NCBI GenBank assembly: GCA_028284675.1
Contig: JANQRI010000015.1
Location: 62,001 to 126,000, forward strand
DNA length: 64,000 bases
Reading direction: 5' to 3'
DNA from: Gammaproteobacteria bacterium
GTDB taxonomy: Bacteria; Pseudomonadota; Gammaproteobacteria; HTCC5015
Shown piece by piece: positions 26,475 through 35,271 of this stretch (its first letter is position 1; the number at the start of each line of letters is the position of its first letter). The position numbers and the translations under genes were made by a program. The notes beneath the pieces were generated by a model. The model was given only the letters and a program-made list of their open reading frames with translations. It did no database searches and was not told where the DNA came from.

Positions 26475-28475
26475 ATGGCGATACAGGATATTTCAGTTTA
26501 TTTGGACGGTTATCAAACGGGTGCTAACCGCGCATCGGTGTCAGGTGCGCAGGTACTGGGTGGGTCTTACCTGGCAACCCGTTTGTTCCAGGATAAACTG
26601 GAAAGCGACCGCCTGCGGCTGGCGCAGGTGACGGCGCCGGTCGCGCCGCCTGTTGCACCGGTGAATATCACACCGGTGCAGCCGGCACCGGTTTTTTTAA
26701 ATCCATCGATTGCGCCCGGCATTTCGGCGCCCAAGCCACCGGCATTAACGCCATATACACTACCATCGATACAACCTGATCCGAAACCCGGCTTGGATAT
26801 GATACTCGAATCCACCGGTGTCCATGCGCAGCGATTGTTTAAACAGTTAACGAAAATATTGCAGTCATTGACTGCGCCATTCAGTAAAACCGATCTGGCT
26901 GCATGGAATAGCGCATTGGCGAAGATCTCATCAACGCTGCGTTTGCAAACCCTAAGCTCAGCTGAACAACTGCATATGAATCAACAGGCTGATCAGCAGC
27001 TGAGTTTATATAAACGCTATGCGGTTGGTTTACGAACCCCGATGGATGGTAATCTGGCCTTAACCGGTTCCTTAAGTGAAATAACCCGGTTTTTTCAAGT
27101 AAATGCACAGCACTTTCAACAATTTCATCACCATGCTGACGGTCTGACCTTAAAAGGCTTGGAGCAGCGATATCATCAGGCGCTGGAAGCACACACCGAT
27201 AACCAGATATTAAATGCGGCCCGGAACCGGTTGAAACAACTTGAGCAGGTATTAAAAACCCATTATCCCACATTAACGTTGATGGCAAAAACAGACCGTG
27301 CCTCTGAATTACAAAATGGTGTGCAGGTTAATCGCGAGGCCGGTAATGGTTTGAGCCGGTTACACCTGCTGGGCTTAAACTTAGTGGCAAAAATGCCGGA
27401 CAACACAACGCGCAACATCGCAGCGAGTCTGGGCGGGCCATTGCAGGCTTTAGGTCAGTTTATGTTAAACGGCGGGCATAGTTGGTTATTGATGAATGGT
27501 CTGCAGGATACGCAAAGCACCGGGCTGACACCGGTGGGTATTATACAGCGTTATGCAAAAGCCCATGCCGAACAGGTGAATCTTGATCAAACCGATCCGC
27601 AACAGTCCGGCGGCAGGTTGGCACAGCCATTAGCCGAACCGTCTGATTTGTCAGAGATATACGATCCGGAGACCAGTATCAGCACGGAGTTGCCTGGTGG
27701 TGCTAAAGTAACCCGGCTACCTGGATTTAAACAAGCTTCGACCGGTGAAGATGATTCTCCGGGAATAATACGGGTTCATCAGTCAAAACCAGCAGCAGAA
27801 GTAAAACCCTCAGTGGAAACAAGCAATTCCGTACCGGTAAATGCAAGTGCAACGAATGAAAATGGGCAAACGGAACCTGATGCGAGTGCTGTAGATAATA
27901 ATTCTAAGGGAGAAATTCAGAGCGAACACGCAAATGCCGGCCAATCAAAGTTATCTTTATTAAATAAGATAAAGCAATTAGAGGGTTTTGAGGATTTAGA
28001 GGAAAATATAGGGCCTCTTTCTGGAGATTTAAATATAAGGGATGCCTTACCAGAAAATGATTTTGAAGTTTTATTTTTAGCCCGTAGCTTAACTGGTCCG
28101 TACGTTCGTGCAGTGACGCTGTCTACAGGAGAAGTTGTTATTGATGTGATAGAGCAAATAACATTGGCAAACATTGATAAAACCTCAAAGACTACAGCAG
28201 TTACAGCAGAAGAATTAATATCCGGGAAAAAGTTTACAGGTAGAGAACTGTTTGTGACTCAAGTTGATGCATCAGATCTTACGCTAGAAAAGATTTTATC
28301 TATTCAAGAAAATGCTGTTGGTATAAAGGTAACTGCAAGAGCATTGCTTCGGGAAGTTGATGAAAAAATTGTTATAGAGTTTTATGATGGCGGCGCTAAA
28401 GGAGCGAATACGGAAAATATTTTTGGCCCGGGAGGGTTGGTTGAACTTATTGAGGCGACTAAGGCTGCCAACTAA
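26475..28475 (+). CDS. Modular polymorphic effector/toxin-like protein A
   Basis: The 666-residue protein is homologous to the next gene over its first 410 or so residues. It begins MAIQDISVYLDGYQ with no signal peptide, has a proline/alanine-rich stretch (about 60-105, with VTAPVAPPVAPVNITPVQPA), a helical region with two copies of an LTLKGLxQRY-type motif, and the shared boundary LAQPLAEPSDLSEIYDPE (about 381-398). After this the C-terminal 250 residues are unlike the neighbour and are encoded by more AT-rich DNA. I recognise no catalytic motif there. ATG 26475 is chosen over the in-frame upstream start because the paralogue starts at the same point. No immunity gene lies downstream. Secretion route and function are unknown. 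Confidence 0.7.
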   Translation: MAIQDISVYLDGYQTGANRASVSGAQVLGGSYLATRLFQDKLESDRLRLAQVTAPVAPPVAPVNITPVQPAPVFLNPSIAPGISAPKPPALTPYTLPSIQPDPKPGLDMILESTGVHAQRLFKQLTKILQSLTAPFSKTDLAAWNSALAKISSTLRLQTLSSAEQLHMNQQADQQLSLYKRYAVGLRTPMDGNLALTGSLSEITRFFQVNAQHFQQFHHHADGLTLKGLEQRYHQALEAHTDNQILNAARNRLKQLEQVLKTHYPTLTLMAKTDRASELQNGVQVNREAGNGLSRLHLLGLNLVAKMPDNTTRNIAASLGGPLQALGQFMLNGGHSWLLMNGLQDTQSTGLTPVGIIQRYAKAHAEQVNLDQTDPQQSGGRLAQPLAEPSDLSEIYDPETSISTELPGGAKVTRLPGFKQASTGEDDSPGIIRVHQSKPAAEVKPSVETSNSVPVNASATNENGQTEPDASAVDNNSKGEIQSEHANAGQSKLSLLNKIKQLEGFEDLEENIGPLSGDLNIRDALPENDFEVLFLARSLTGPYVRAVTLSTGEVVIDVIEQITLANIDKTSKTTAVTAEELISGKKFTGRELFVTQVDASDLTLEKILSIQENAVGIKVTARALLREVDEKIVIEFYDGGAKGANTENIFGPGGLVELIEATKAAN

Positions 28476-28542
28476 ATTTCCAATATTATGATTCAAAAAA
28501 TGCATCAGCGCTCACTCAGAGTATCAAAGCTTTGGTAACGCT

Positions 28543-28643
28543 TATAACTTTCGTTAAAACGGCATTTTTTCTATTACCAACGTTCAATACCTGAAATAGC
28601 CTTGTTTTGGCATAGTCGGGCAGTAGCAACAGGCTGACAAACC
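28543..28643 (+). promoter_or_regulatory. Duplicated leader of the second modular effector gene
   Basis: This is a near-identical copy of 26375-26474. The whole gap between the two effector genes (28476-28643) contains nothing else recognisable, in particular no immunity gene. Confidence 0.6.
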
Positions 28644-31600
28644 ATGGCGATACAGGATATTTCAGTTTATTCGGATAATCATCAAACAGGTTCCGACGGT
28701 GCATCGGTGCCAGATGTGTCCGTACCAGGTGTGGTCACCCGTTTATTTCAGGATAAACTGGAAAGCGACCGCCTGCAGCTGGCGCAGGTGACGGCGCCGG
28801 TCGCGCCGCCTGTTGCACCAGTGAATATCACACCGGTGCAGCCGGCACCGGTTTTTTTAAATCCATCGATTGCGCCCGGCATTTCGGCGCCCAAGCCACC
28901 GGCATTAACGCCATATACTACACCCGAAATAAAAATACCCACGTATAGGCCAAGACCCAGATCACCCAATCCATCCGGCGTAGTTCAGGGTACTGGCCAT
29001 ACATCAGTGAAAGGTAAAGCACCCGATCATCCGCCAGGCCCGGTCACCCCGCTAACACCCATTGATATCCCGGCCTGGAATCAGTCCCTGAAACAGGTTT
29101 CTGATACATTGCGTCTTGAGTTATTAAGCCCGGCCGCACAACTGACGATTAACCGTGCAGCGGATCAAAGCATTAGTTTGAATACCGAATATGCATTGGG
29201 TTTACAAACGCGGGCCGACGGACATGCTCTGGCATTAGTGGGGTTTTTAAATGAGCTGGTGGGTTTATTCTCAAAACCCCAAAATGTTGAACAGTTTGCA
29301 CCGATGTTGAACCCCAACGCCAGTGTGACCTTAAAAGGCTTACAACAACGCCATGCACAGGCTCAAAATAGCATAGCGAATCAACGGGCCTTAAATCATG
29401 CGCGGGCGCAGATCAAGGCATTAGAAACCGCAGGTGCAGCGGGTCAACGCTTCAAAGAACAGTATCCGGGTTTAAGTCTAAGCACAGTGGCGGATCGTTC
29501 CGGTGCATTAAAGAACGGGATGGCGGTTAATCAACAATCCGATCAGGATGGCCAGGGATTGCATCAGCTCTATGTGCTGGGTTATCAGCTGCCGGTCCAG
29601 CTGAACAGTCACACCATCAAACAAGTGCCGATCAACCTGGTCGGTCCATTGGAGGCGTTGGGGCAGTTTATCAAATCCAGTGGAGATGGATGGTTAAAGG
29701 TCGGTGGGCTAACCAGCAACACGAGCACCGGTTTGACACTAAAAGGCTTGATACAGCGATATGAAACGGCTAAAGCTAATGCAAGTCCAGATATACAACG
29801 TAATGCAGATCAAGCCGGCGGCAGGTTGGCACAGCCATTAGCCGAACCGTCTGATTTGTCAGAGATATATGATCCGGAGAACAGTATCAGCACGGAGTTG
29901 CCTGGTGGTGGTCCAAAAGATTCAGCGATCACTGTAAAAACCAGTACGAATGATGATGAAGGTAAAAATAACAGCGGTGTAATCAGCGTGCGCTCGTCCA
30001 CGCCATTCCAAATAACGGTTACACCGGTTGAAAATACCCATGGTAGTGAGCCGATCAAAGCCAGTGCCGACGATATGCAAGCTGACGATGCGTTCAAAGA
30101 TCAGGATGTATCAGCTGAGCAACAGGAAGCGCTTTATCATGAGATTATTAATAACATAATACGCCCACTGGCTTTTGTGATGCCGGGGCTAGCAGATGAA
30201 CGCAAAGATCAACTAAAAGCGGCTTTACTGGACTTGCTCAATGCATATGCACAATTGCCGGTCATGCAGGATATACAAGTTAAAAATACGTGGTATCAGA
30301 CTATTCAGGAACAGCTCGCTGCGATTCAGGAAACATTTGCCGCGGAGATCAGTTTGGGAGCCGCTAATCCGAAGTCCCGTGATCAAATCATGAATATTGC
30401 GGCTGCGACAGAATATACCGCATGGACCAAAGGCACCGGGATATTTGCACGGGAAAACGCCGATAACTTTATGCACTTTTTCCAGTCATTCGCCCGGCAG
30501 TTACCGGAAAATACCGTACATGTACTCGGGATAGGTATGACCGGTTTGCCGTTGGGGGCGATAGTCGGGCAGACTTTTGAAAGAACCGGGCTCAGACAAC
30601 ATATTGATGGAGGCTATGGTTATTTATTGCCGACCGCGCGCGATGATAAGTCTGTGCCGTCAGATTTTGAGTTATTGTTTTCGGGAAATATTAAAAACGG
30701 TGACCCCATTATTTTGGTTGATGATTCCATCATCGCACAAAGAACAGCTGATGCGGTTCAGGCCTATTTAAAAGAACACTTTCCTGATTCCAGCCTGTAT
30801 TTATTTATTGCCGACACTCTGCATGGTAGGCCACCTGATATCACCGGCATTGAAGGCACTTACAGTTTGCAAACAGATGTTTTCCAATATGACGGACCAC
30901 CTATGCCGTTTGATGATCCGCAGGCGCCGGCCACTGAATTTAAATATCCCGATAATCCTGAGAGCGTTGATTATGCGATATCAATGATCAGCAAGACCGG
31001 TATTAAACTTGTAGATGTTTGGTTTTATTTCCACCCATGGGCCAAAGCGCAGGACCCGGGTGCAACCCTTGCTGATGTTGCTATTGAATTACACCGCTTA
31101 TATACACCGCAAGCCGAAAACCTTGTGCAAAACAGCGGACATCCGCGTCCTAATTTTGATTTAACAAGCTCACCGGGCATTTTGCACTCCAGCTGGTTAT
31201 TGCCTGACGGCAGTTTTGATACCAGCCGGGTTGAAGAAATCAGCTTACAGTTGAACCCCGATCATTGTCCGTCGGGAAACTGTGGACGTATTGCGAATAA
31301 AATGGTCGGGATGCTAACGCAACCAATCGATAAGCTGACTCAGCCACTTGAGCCAATTGATCCAGATACAACTTCCCCGGGTGAAGTCAGTCTGATTCAT
31401 CGCAGCAGTAGCCAAGAAGATACAGAAACGACATCAACAATAGCGCTGATACATAAAATACTCGGCCCCGGCCCCAGAGTAGGCACAATTAATACCAGTC
31501 ACTATGGCGGGAATACTGGAGATCATACGGTGAATGTCGTGATTGACCGGAATAATAAAATTTATCTGGTTGATTATCAGCGTAACATTATTACCACCGA

Positions 31601-31739
31601 TCCTGAGAGAATCGAACAGCTGTTTTCCAGAGAAATATACAATACGCTTTCTGATGGCGATCGTTTGTTCAGTACTCATGTTAACCGCTATGATGACCCG
31701 GCTTTATCGCCAGAGTCTTTGGGTCTACAGAACGAGTAA
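28644..31739 (+). CDS. Modular effector/toxin-like protein B with PRTase-like and papain-like domains
   Basis: The 1031-residue protein shares residues 1 to about 410 with protein A (MAIQDISVY start, Pro-rich stretch, LTLKGLxQRY repeats, LAQPLAEPSDLSEIYDPE boundary). Its tip differs. Residues about 625-735 look like a type I phosphoribosyltransferase fold: GIGMTGLPLGAIVG and the PRPP-loop-like ILVDDSIIAQRTADAV (Asp693-Asp694). Residues about 860-1010 look like a papain-fold toxin (Tox-PL, glutamine-deamidase type): Cys880 in SGNCGRIANKM, His961 in GDHTVNVVID and Asp977/Gln979 in YLVDYQ. The family logic suggests covalent modification of a target protein. No signal peptide and no immunity gene are seen. 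It is convergent with suhB. Confidence 0.7.
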   Translation: MAIQDISVYSDNHQTGSDGASVPDVSVPGVVTRLFQDKLESDRLQLAQVTAPVAPPVAPVNITPVQPAPVFLNPSIAPGISAPKPPALTPYTTPEIKIPTYRPRPRSPNPSGVVQGTGHTSVKGKAPDHPPGPVTPLTPIDIPAWNQSLKQVSDTLRLELLSPAAQLTINRAADQSISLNTEYALGLQTRADGHALALVGFLNELVGLFSKPQNVEQFAPMLNPNASVTLKGLQQRHAQAQNSIANQRALNHARAQIKALETAGAAGQRFKEQYPGLSLSTVADRSGALKNGMAVNQQSDQDGQGLHQLYVLGYQLPVQLNSHTIKQVPINLVGPLEALGQFIKSSGDGWLKVGGLTSNTSTGLTLKGLIQRYETAKANASPDIQRNADQAGGRLAQPLAEPSDLSEIYDPENSISTELPGGGPKDSAITVKTSTNDDEGKNNSGVISVRSSTPFQITVTPVENTHGSEPIKASADDMQADDAFKDQDVSAEQQEALYHEIINNIIRPLAFVMPGLADERKDQLKAALLDLLNAYAQLPVMQDIQVKNTWYQTIQEQLAAIQETFAAEISLGAANPKSRDQIMNIAAATEYTAWTKGTGIFARENADNFMHFFQSFARQLPENTVHVLGIGMTGLPLGAIVGQTFERTGLRQHIDGGYGYLLPTARDDKSVPSDFELLFSGNIKNGDPIILVDDSIIAQRTADAVQAYLKEHFPDSSLYLFIADTLHGRPPDITGIEGTYSLQTDVFQYDGPPMPFDDPQAPATEFKYPDNPESVDYAISMISKTGIKLVDVWFYFHPWAKAQDPGATLADVAIELHRLYTPQAENLVQNSGHPRPNFDLTSSPGILHSSWLLPDGSFDTSRVEEISLQLNPDHCPSGNCGRIANKMVGMLTQPIDKLTQPLEPIDPDTTSPGEVSLIHRSSSQEDTETTSTIALIHKILGPGPRVGTINTSHYGGNTGDHTVNVVIDRNNKIYLVDYQRNIITTDPERIEQLFSREIYNTLSDGDRLFSTHVNRYDDPALSPESLGLQNE

Positions 31740-31750
31740 AGCGGGAACGG

Positions 31751-32530
31751 TTATTTCGCCTCCCGCATTATCTTCAGCATCAACGGCTGGATTTTTGGAT
31801 TACCGCTGACAACATCGCCGCTGCGCATAAAAGCATCGCTACCGGTCGGGTCGGTTACCAGGCCGCCGGCTTCCTGGACCAGCAATACTCCGGCCGCCAT
31901 ATCCCAGGGTTTTAGGTTGTTTTCCCAGAAGCCGTCCAATCTTCCTGCGGCGACATAGGCCAGATCCAGTGCGGCTGAACCGGCGCGGCGGATGCCGGCG
32001 GTTTGTTGCATAAACACTTTCAGTGATTTCAGGTAATTGTCAAAATCATGGTGATCCAAAAACGGCAGGCCGGTGCCAAGCAGGGCACTTTCGAGACTTT
32101 TACGATTGCTGACACGAATGCGACGATCGTTGAGTTGCGCGCCGCTGCCTTTGACCGCGGTATACAGTTCCTGCAGCACCGGGTCGTATACCACGCCGGC
32201 TTCCAGTTTATTGCCCTGGCGAACCGCGATTGAAACCGCAAACTGTGGAAAGCCGTGCAGAAAATTGGTCGTGCCGTCCAGTGGATCGATAATCCATTCA
32301 AAATCCGCATCACCCTGCTGGCCGCTTTCTTCGGCAAGGATTGCATGATCCGGATAAGCGCGTCGTATCACGCGAATAATTTCCTCTTCCGCCTGACGAT
32401 CGACTTCGGATACAAAGTCGCGGTTATCTTTCGCACTGATCTGCAGTGCATCAAGGCGGTCCATATTACGGGTAATAATATTGCCGGCGGCGCGTGCCGC
32501 ACGCACGGCGATGGTGATAAACGGGTGCAT
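31751..32530 (-). CDS. suhB: Inositol-1-monophosphatase SuhB
   Basis: The 259-residue enzyme is a Mg-dependent, Li-sensitive phosphatase that in E. coli also takes part in rRNA transcription antitermination. Metal-site motifs are all present: EESG (about 66-69), DPLDGTTNFLHGFP (about 83-96) and KPWDMAAGVLLVQEAGG (about 208-224). It is divergent from trmJ, the usual gammaproteobacterial arrangement. Confidence 0.95.
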   Translation of the reverse strand: MHPFITIAVRAARAAGNIITRNMDRLDALQISAKDNRDFVSEVDRQAEEEIIRVIRRAYPDHAILAEESGQQGDADFEWIIDPLDGTTNFLHGFPQFAVSIAVRQGNKLEAGVVYDPVLQELYTAVKGSGAQLNDRRIRVSNRKSLESALLGTGLPFLDHHDFDNYLKSLKVFMQQTAGIRRAGSAALDLAYVAAGRLDGFWENNLKPWDMAAGVLLVQEAGGLVTDPTGSDAFMRSGDVVSGNPKIQPLMLKIMREAK

Positions 32531-32638
32531 TACAGTTATTTAGGTAGAGTGATAAAAGTGCGCGTAGAATAACAGAATGCAGATAAGGCGTCAGGTCTGC
32601 AGATATTTGGCAAATCAATAACCTCTAATGAAAAAAAT

Positions 32639-33397
32639 ATGACTCAATTATTTTCGAATATTCGTATTGTGCTGGTGAATACTTCACACCCGGGCAATAT
32701 CGGCGCGGCCGCCAGAGCGATGAAAACCATGGGTTTAACCCGTTTATACCTGGTCGATCCGCAGCAGTATCCCTGTGCGGAGGCGACAGCCAGAGCTTCG
32801 GGTGCGGATGATGTGCTTGCAGCTGCCCGGGTTTGCGATACGCTGGAGGAAGCCGTTGCCGAATGCGGTCTGGTGGTTGCAACCAGCGCCCGGGAACGGC
32901 GTTTGGAGTATCCGTCATTATCACCGGATGAGTGTGCGTTAAAGCTGTTATCAGAGGCATCCGGAAATGAGGTTGCGCTGGTATTCGGCCGTGAGCGGAC
33001 AGGGCTAACCAACGAAGAACTGGATCATTGCCATTATTTAACCAATATTCCATCAAATCCTGAGTACAGTTCATTAAACCTGGCGGCAGCAATACAGGTG
33101 TTGTGCTATGAACTGCGTAAAGCGTCTATCAGAGATGATATTCCGGTTGCTCCCGAGCCGGATACTGCAGAACGTTTTGCGACCGCTATGGAAATGGAAG
33201 GGCTGCACCGGCATCTGGCGGACGTTATGCAGCAGGTAAACCTGGTGTCGCCTGATAAACCAAAGCTTATGTTGCACCGGCGCTTACGGCGACTGTTTCA
33301 GCGGGCCCGTCCGAGTGTGACTGAAGTGAATATACTGCGCGGTATTTTAAGTGCAGTTCAGGGTAAAAAATTACCGAAACCTGATCAACTTAAATGA
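32639..33397 (+). CDS. trmJ: tRNA (cytidine/uridine-2'-O-)-methyltransferase TrmJ
   Basis: The 252-residue SpoU-class enzyme methylates position 32 of tRNAs. Motifs are VLVNTSHPGNIGAAARAMKT (about 11-30), LVFGRERTGLTNEEL and IPSNPEYSSLNLAAAIQVL, followed by a C-terminal extension with KLMLHRRLRRLFQRA. It lies upstream of iscR with 170 bases between them. Confidence 0.95.
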   Translation: MTQLFSNIRIVLVNTSHPGNIGAAARAMKTMGLTRLYLVDPQQYPCAEATARASGADDVLAAARVCDTLEEAVAECGLVVATSARERRLEYPSLSPDECALKLLSEASGNEVALVFGRERTGLTNEELDHCHYLTNIPSNPEYSSLNLAAAIQVLCYELRKASIRDDIPVAPEPDTAERFATAMEMEGLHRHLADVMQQVNLVSPDKPKLMLHRRLRRLFQRARPSVTEVNILRGILSAVQGKKLPKPDQLK

Positions 33398-33490
33398 TAA
33401 TCAAGTTTAATTTTATATTTTAAATTATTGATTAATATAATATTTTTATAGAGATATTTTGGATACTTCATGTGTTTTCTCAGCTGGCTA

Positions 33491-33522
33491 ATACTTGACC
33501 ATATTCCTCGGGAATATATAAT
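33491..33522 (+). promoter_or_regulatory. iscR promoter with type 1 IscR site
   Basis: TTGACC (33495-33500) and TATAAT (33517-33522) are 16 bases apart. The stretch ATACTTGACC...CTCGGGAATAT (33491-33517) matches the type 1 IscR operator as known from E. coli and Pseudomonas iscR promoters and overlaps the promoter, as expected for repression by [2Fe-2S]-IscR. The iscR start lies 45 bases downstream. Confidence 0.8.
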
Positions 33523-33567
33523 TCTCTGCTATCCCGAATAAACATCTGATACGAGTTCAAGTCTGCG

Positions 33568-34041
33568 ATGCGTTTAACCACAAAAGGCCGATATGCCGTT
33601 ACCGCGATGCTGGATCTGGCATTGCATAATGACCATGGGCCGACTTCATTAGCCGATATTTCAGAGCGCCAGGGTATCTCGCTGTCTTACCTGGAACAGT
33701 TGTTTGCGAAGCTGCGCAAAATGCAGCTTGTGACCAGCACCCGCGGTCCGGGTGGAGGTTATAAGCTCAACAAAAATCCAGCCGAGATCGTCGTGGCGGA
33801 TGTGATTGTTGCGGTTGATGAAACCGTCGATGCAACCCGTTGCGGTGGTTCAAAAAACTGTCAGGGTGAAGCCCGTTGTCTGACCCATGATTTATGGGAA
33901 GACTTAAGTGCACAGATCCGGGATTTTTTAAGCAATGTCAGTCTTGCTGATTTGATTAACCGTCACAGTATTCGTGAAGTGGCAAGCCGCCAGGATGCGA
34001 TTTTATTGCAACGGCGCGATGATCTGACCCTACAGCATTAA
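33568..34041 (+). CDS. iscR: Fe-S cluster regulator IscR
   Basis: The 157-residue Rrf2-family regulator binds [2Fe-2S] and represses the isc operon. MRLTTKGRYAVTAMLDLAL and the helix-turn-helix region SLADISERQGISLSYLEQLF are standard. The cluster-binding cysteines are Cys92, Cys98 and Cys104, exactly as in E. coli, with the nearby His107. Its own operator is visible upstream. It heads an abbreviated isc locus. Confidence 0.96.
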   Translation: MRLTTKGRYAVTAMLDLALHNDHGPTSLADISERQGISLSYLEQLFAKLRKMQLVTSTRGPGGGYKLNKNPAEIVVADVIVAVDETVDATRCGGSKNCQGEARCLTHDLWEDLSAQIRDFLSNVSLADLINRHSIREVASRQDAILLQRRDDLTLQH

Positions 34042-34060
34042 GTCACGGATAATTCCAGCC

Positions 34061-35230
34061 GTGCCTGTTTACCTCGATCATAATGCAACCACTGCGCTGG
34101 AACCGAGAGTGCTCGAAGCCATGCTGCCGTATATGCAGAGTCTGTATGGCAATCCATCCAGCCTGCATCGCTACGGCCGGGCAATGCGTACCGCGGTTGA
34201 GCATGCGCGTGAGCAGTTGGCCGGACTGCTTAATGCGCAGCCTGAGCAGATATTCTTTACCAGTGGTGGCACCGAAGCGAATAATCTTGCACTGAGAGGA
34301 TATGCCGCGGCACATAAGCCGGGCTGTTTGTTGATCAGTGCGATTGAACATCCGTCCTTGCGCGAACCGGCATTTGAGCTACGCGATAGCGGCTGGTCGG
34401 TCGATGAGATCCCGGTTTCAAACCAGGGCGTGGTTGATACTGATGCCGCAGCTGAGCTTATGCGTCAAAAAACACCAAGCTTAGTGTCGCTGATGCATGC
34501 GAATAATGAAACCGGAGCGATCCAACCGCTGGAATCAGTGGCCGCCATGGCCCGTAGCACAGGTACCGCGGTGCACAGCGATGCTTCACAAACAACCGGT
34601 AAAATACCGGTGGATTTTAAGGCACTGGGTATTGATATGCTGACGGTTTCAGCACATAAATTCCATGGCCCGCCCGGAGTCGGCGCATTGGTATTGAAGC
34701 AGCCTGCTCAAATCAAGCCACTACTGATCGGCGGCGGTCATGAGCAGGGTATGCGTGCCGGTACCGAAAATCTGCCTGCGATTGTGGGGTTTGGTGCTGC
34801 TGCTGAGCTGGCCAGACAGGAAATGGATAGCCGGGCCGCTCATATGAGCAAACTAAAAGCCAAGCTTGAAAAGGAGCTTCATCACATACCGGAAATCTGC
34901 ATTTTTGCTGAACAGGCAGAGCGGCTGCCTGGAACGGTTCAATTTGGTGTGCGGGGCTGCCATGGTGAAACCTTGTTGTTGCAGCTGGACCGTGATGGCA
35001 TTGCGGTCTCCAGTGGTTCGGCTTGCCACAGTGATGTTCAGGAGCCGAGTCATGTATTATTGGCCATGGGCGTGGAACCCGAATTGGCCCTGACTGCCAT
35101 TCGGGTGAGTCTTGGAAAAGATACAAACACGGATGATATTGATTGTTTTATCAGCTCCCTGAATACGATTGTGCAGAATTTTAGAACCAGTACAGTGCGT
35201 GTCCGGAACAGCCATATGGCACCGGTTTAA
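34061..35230 (+). CDS. Cysteine desulfurase, NifS/IscS-like (first copy)
   Basis: The 389-residue class V PLP enzyme converts cysteine to alanine and transfers sulfur. PLP lysine is Lys200 in SAHKFHGPPG, and the catalytic cysteine is Cys322 in SSGSACHSD on the flexible loop of group I desulfurases. HNATTALEP and GGTEANNLA are typical. It shares clear but limited similarity with the next gene, so it is an old paralogue rather than a recent duplication. The start is GTG at 34061, 19 bases after iscR. Whether it feeds IscU or another acceptor (e.g. tRNA thiolation) is unknown. Confidence 0.88.
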   Translation: MPVYLDHNATTALEPRVLEAMLPYMQSLYGNPSSLHRYGRAMRTAVEHAREQLAGLLNAQPEQIFFTSGGTEANNLALRGYAAAHKPGCLLISAIEHPSLREPAFELRDSGWSVDEIPVSNQGVVDTDAAAELMRQKTPSLVSLMHANNETGAIQPLESVAAMARSTGTAVHSDASQTTGKIPVDFKALGIDMLTVSAHKFHGPPGVGALVLKQPAQIKPLLIGGGHEQGMRAGTENLPAIVGFGAAAELARQEMDSRAAHMSKLKAKLEKELHHIPEICIFAEQAERLPGTVQFGVRGCHGETLLLQLDRDGIAVSSGSACHSDVQEPSHVLLAMGVEPELALTAIRVSLGKDTNTDDIDCFISSLNTIVQNFRTSTVRVRNSHMAPV

Positions 35231-35271
35231 ACGCCGGTTGAAGTTATGTCATAAGGTCTTATTAATTAAAG

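Noticed and set aside
28296..28505. Minus-strand ORF near the end of effector A considered as an immunity gene
   Set aside because: It overlaps the effector coding region antisense, has a low-complexity composition and no start signal; it looks like a shadow frame.
28605..28625. Sigma-54-like promoter (TTTTGGCATAGTCGGGCAG) in the effector leaders
   Set aside because: GG and GC are nine rather than ten bases apart, and the copy at 26375-26474 does not keep the GC.
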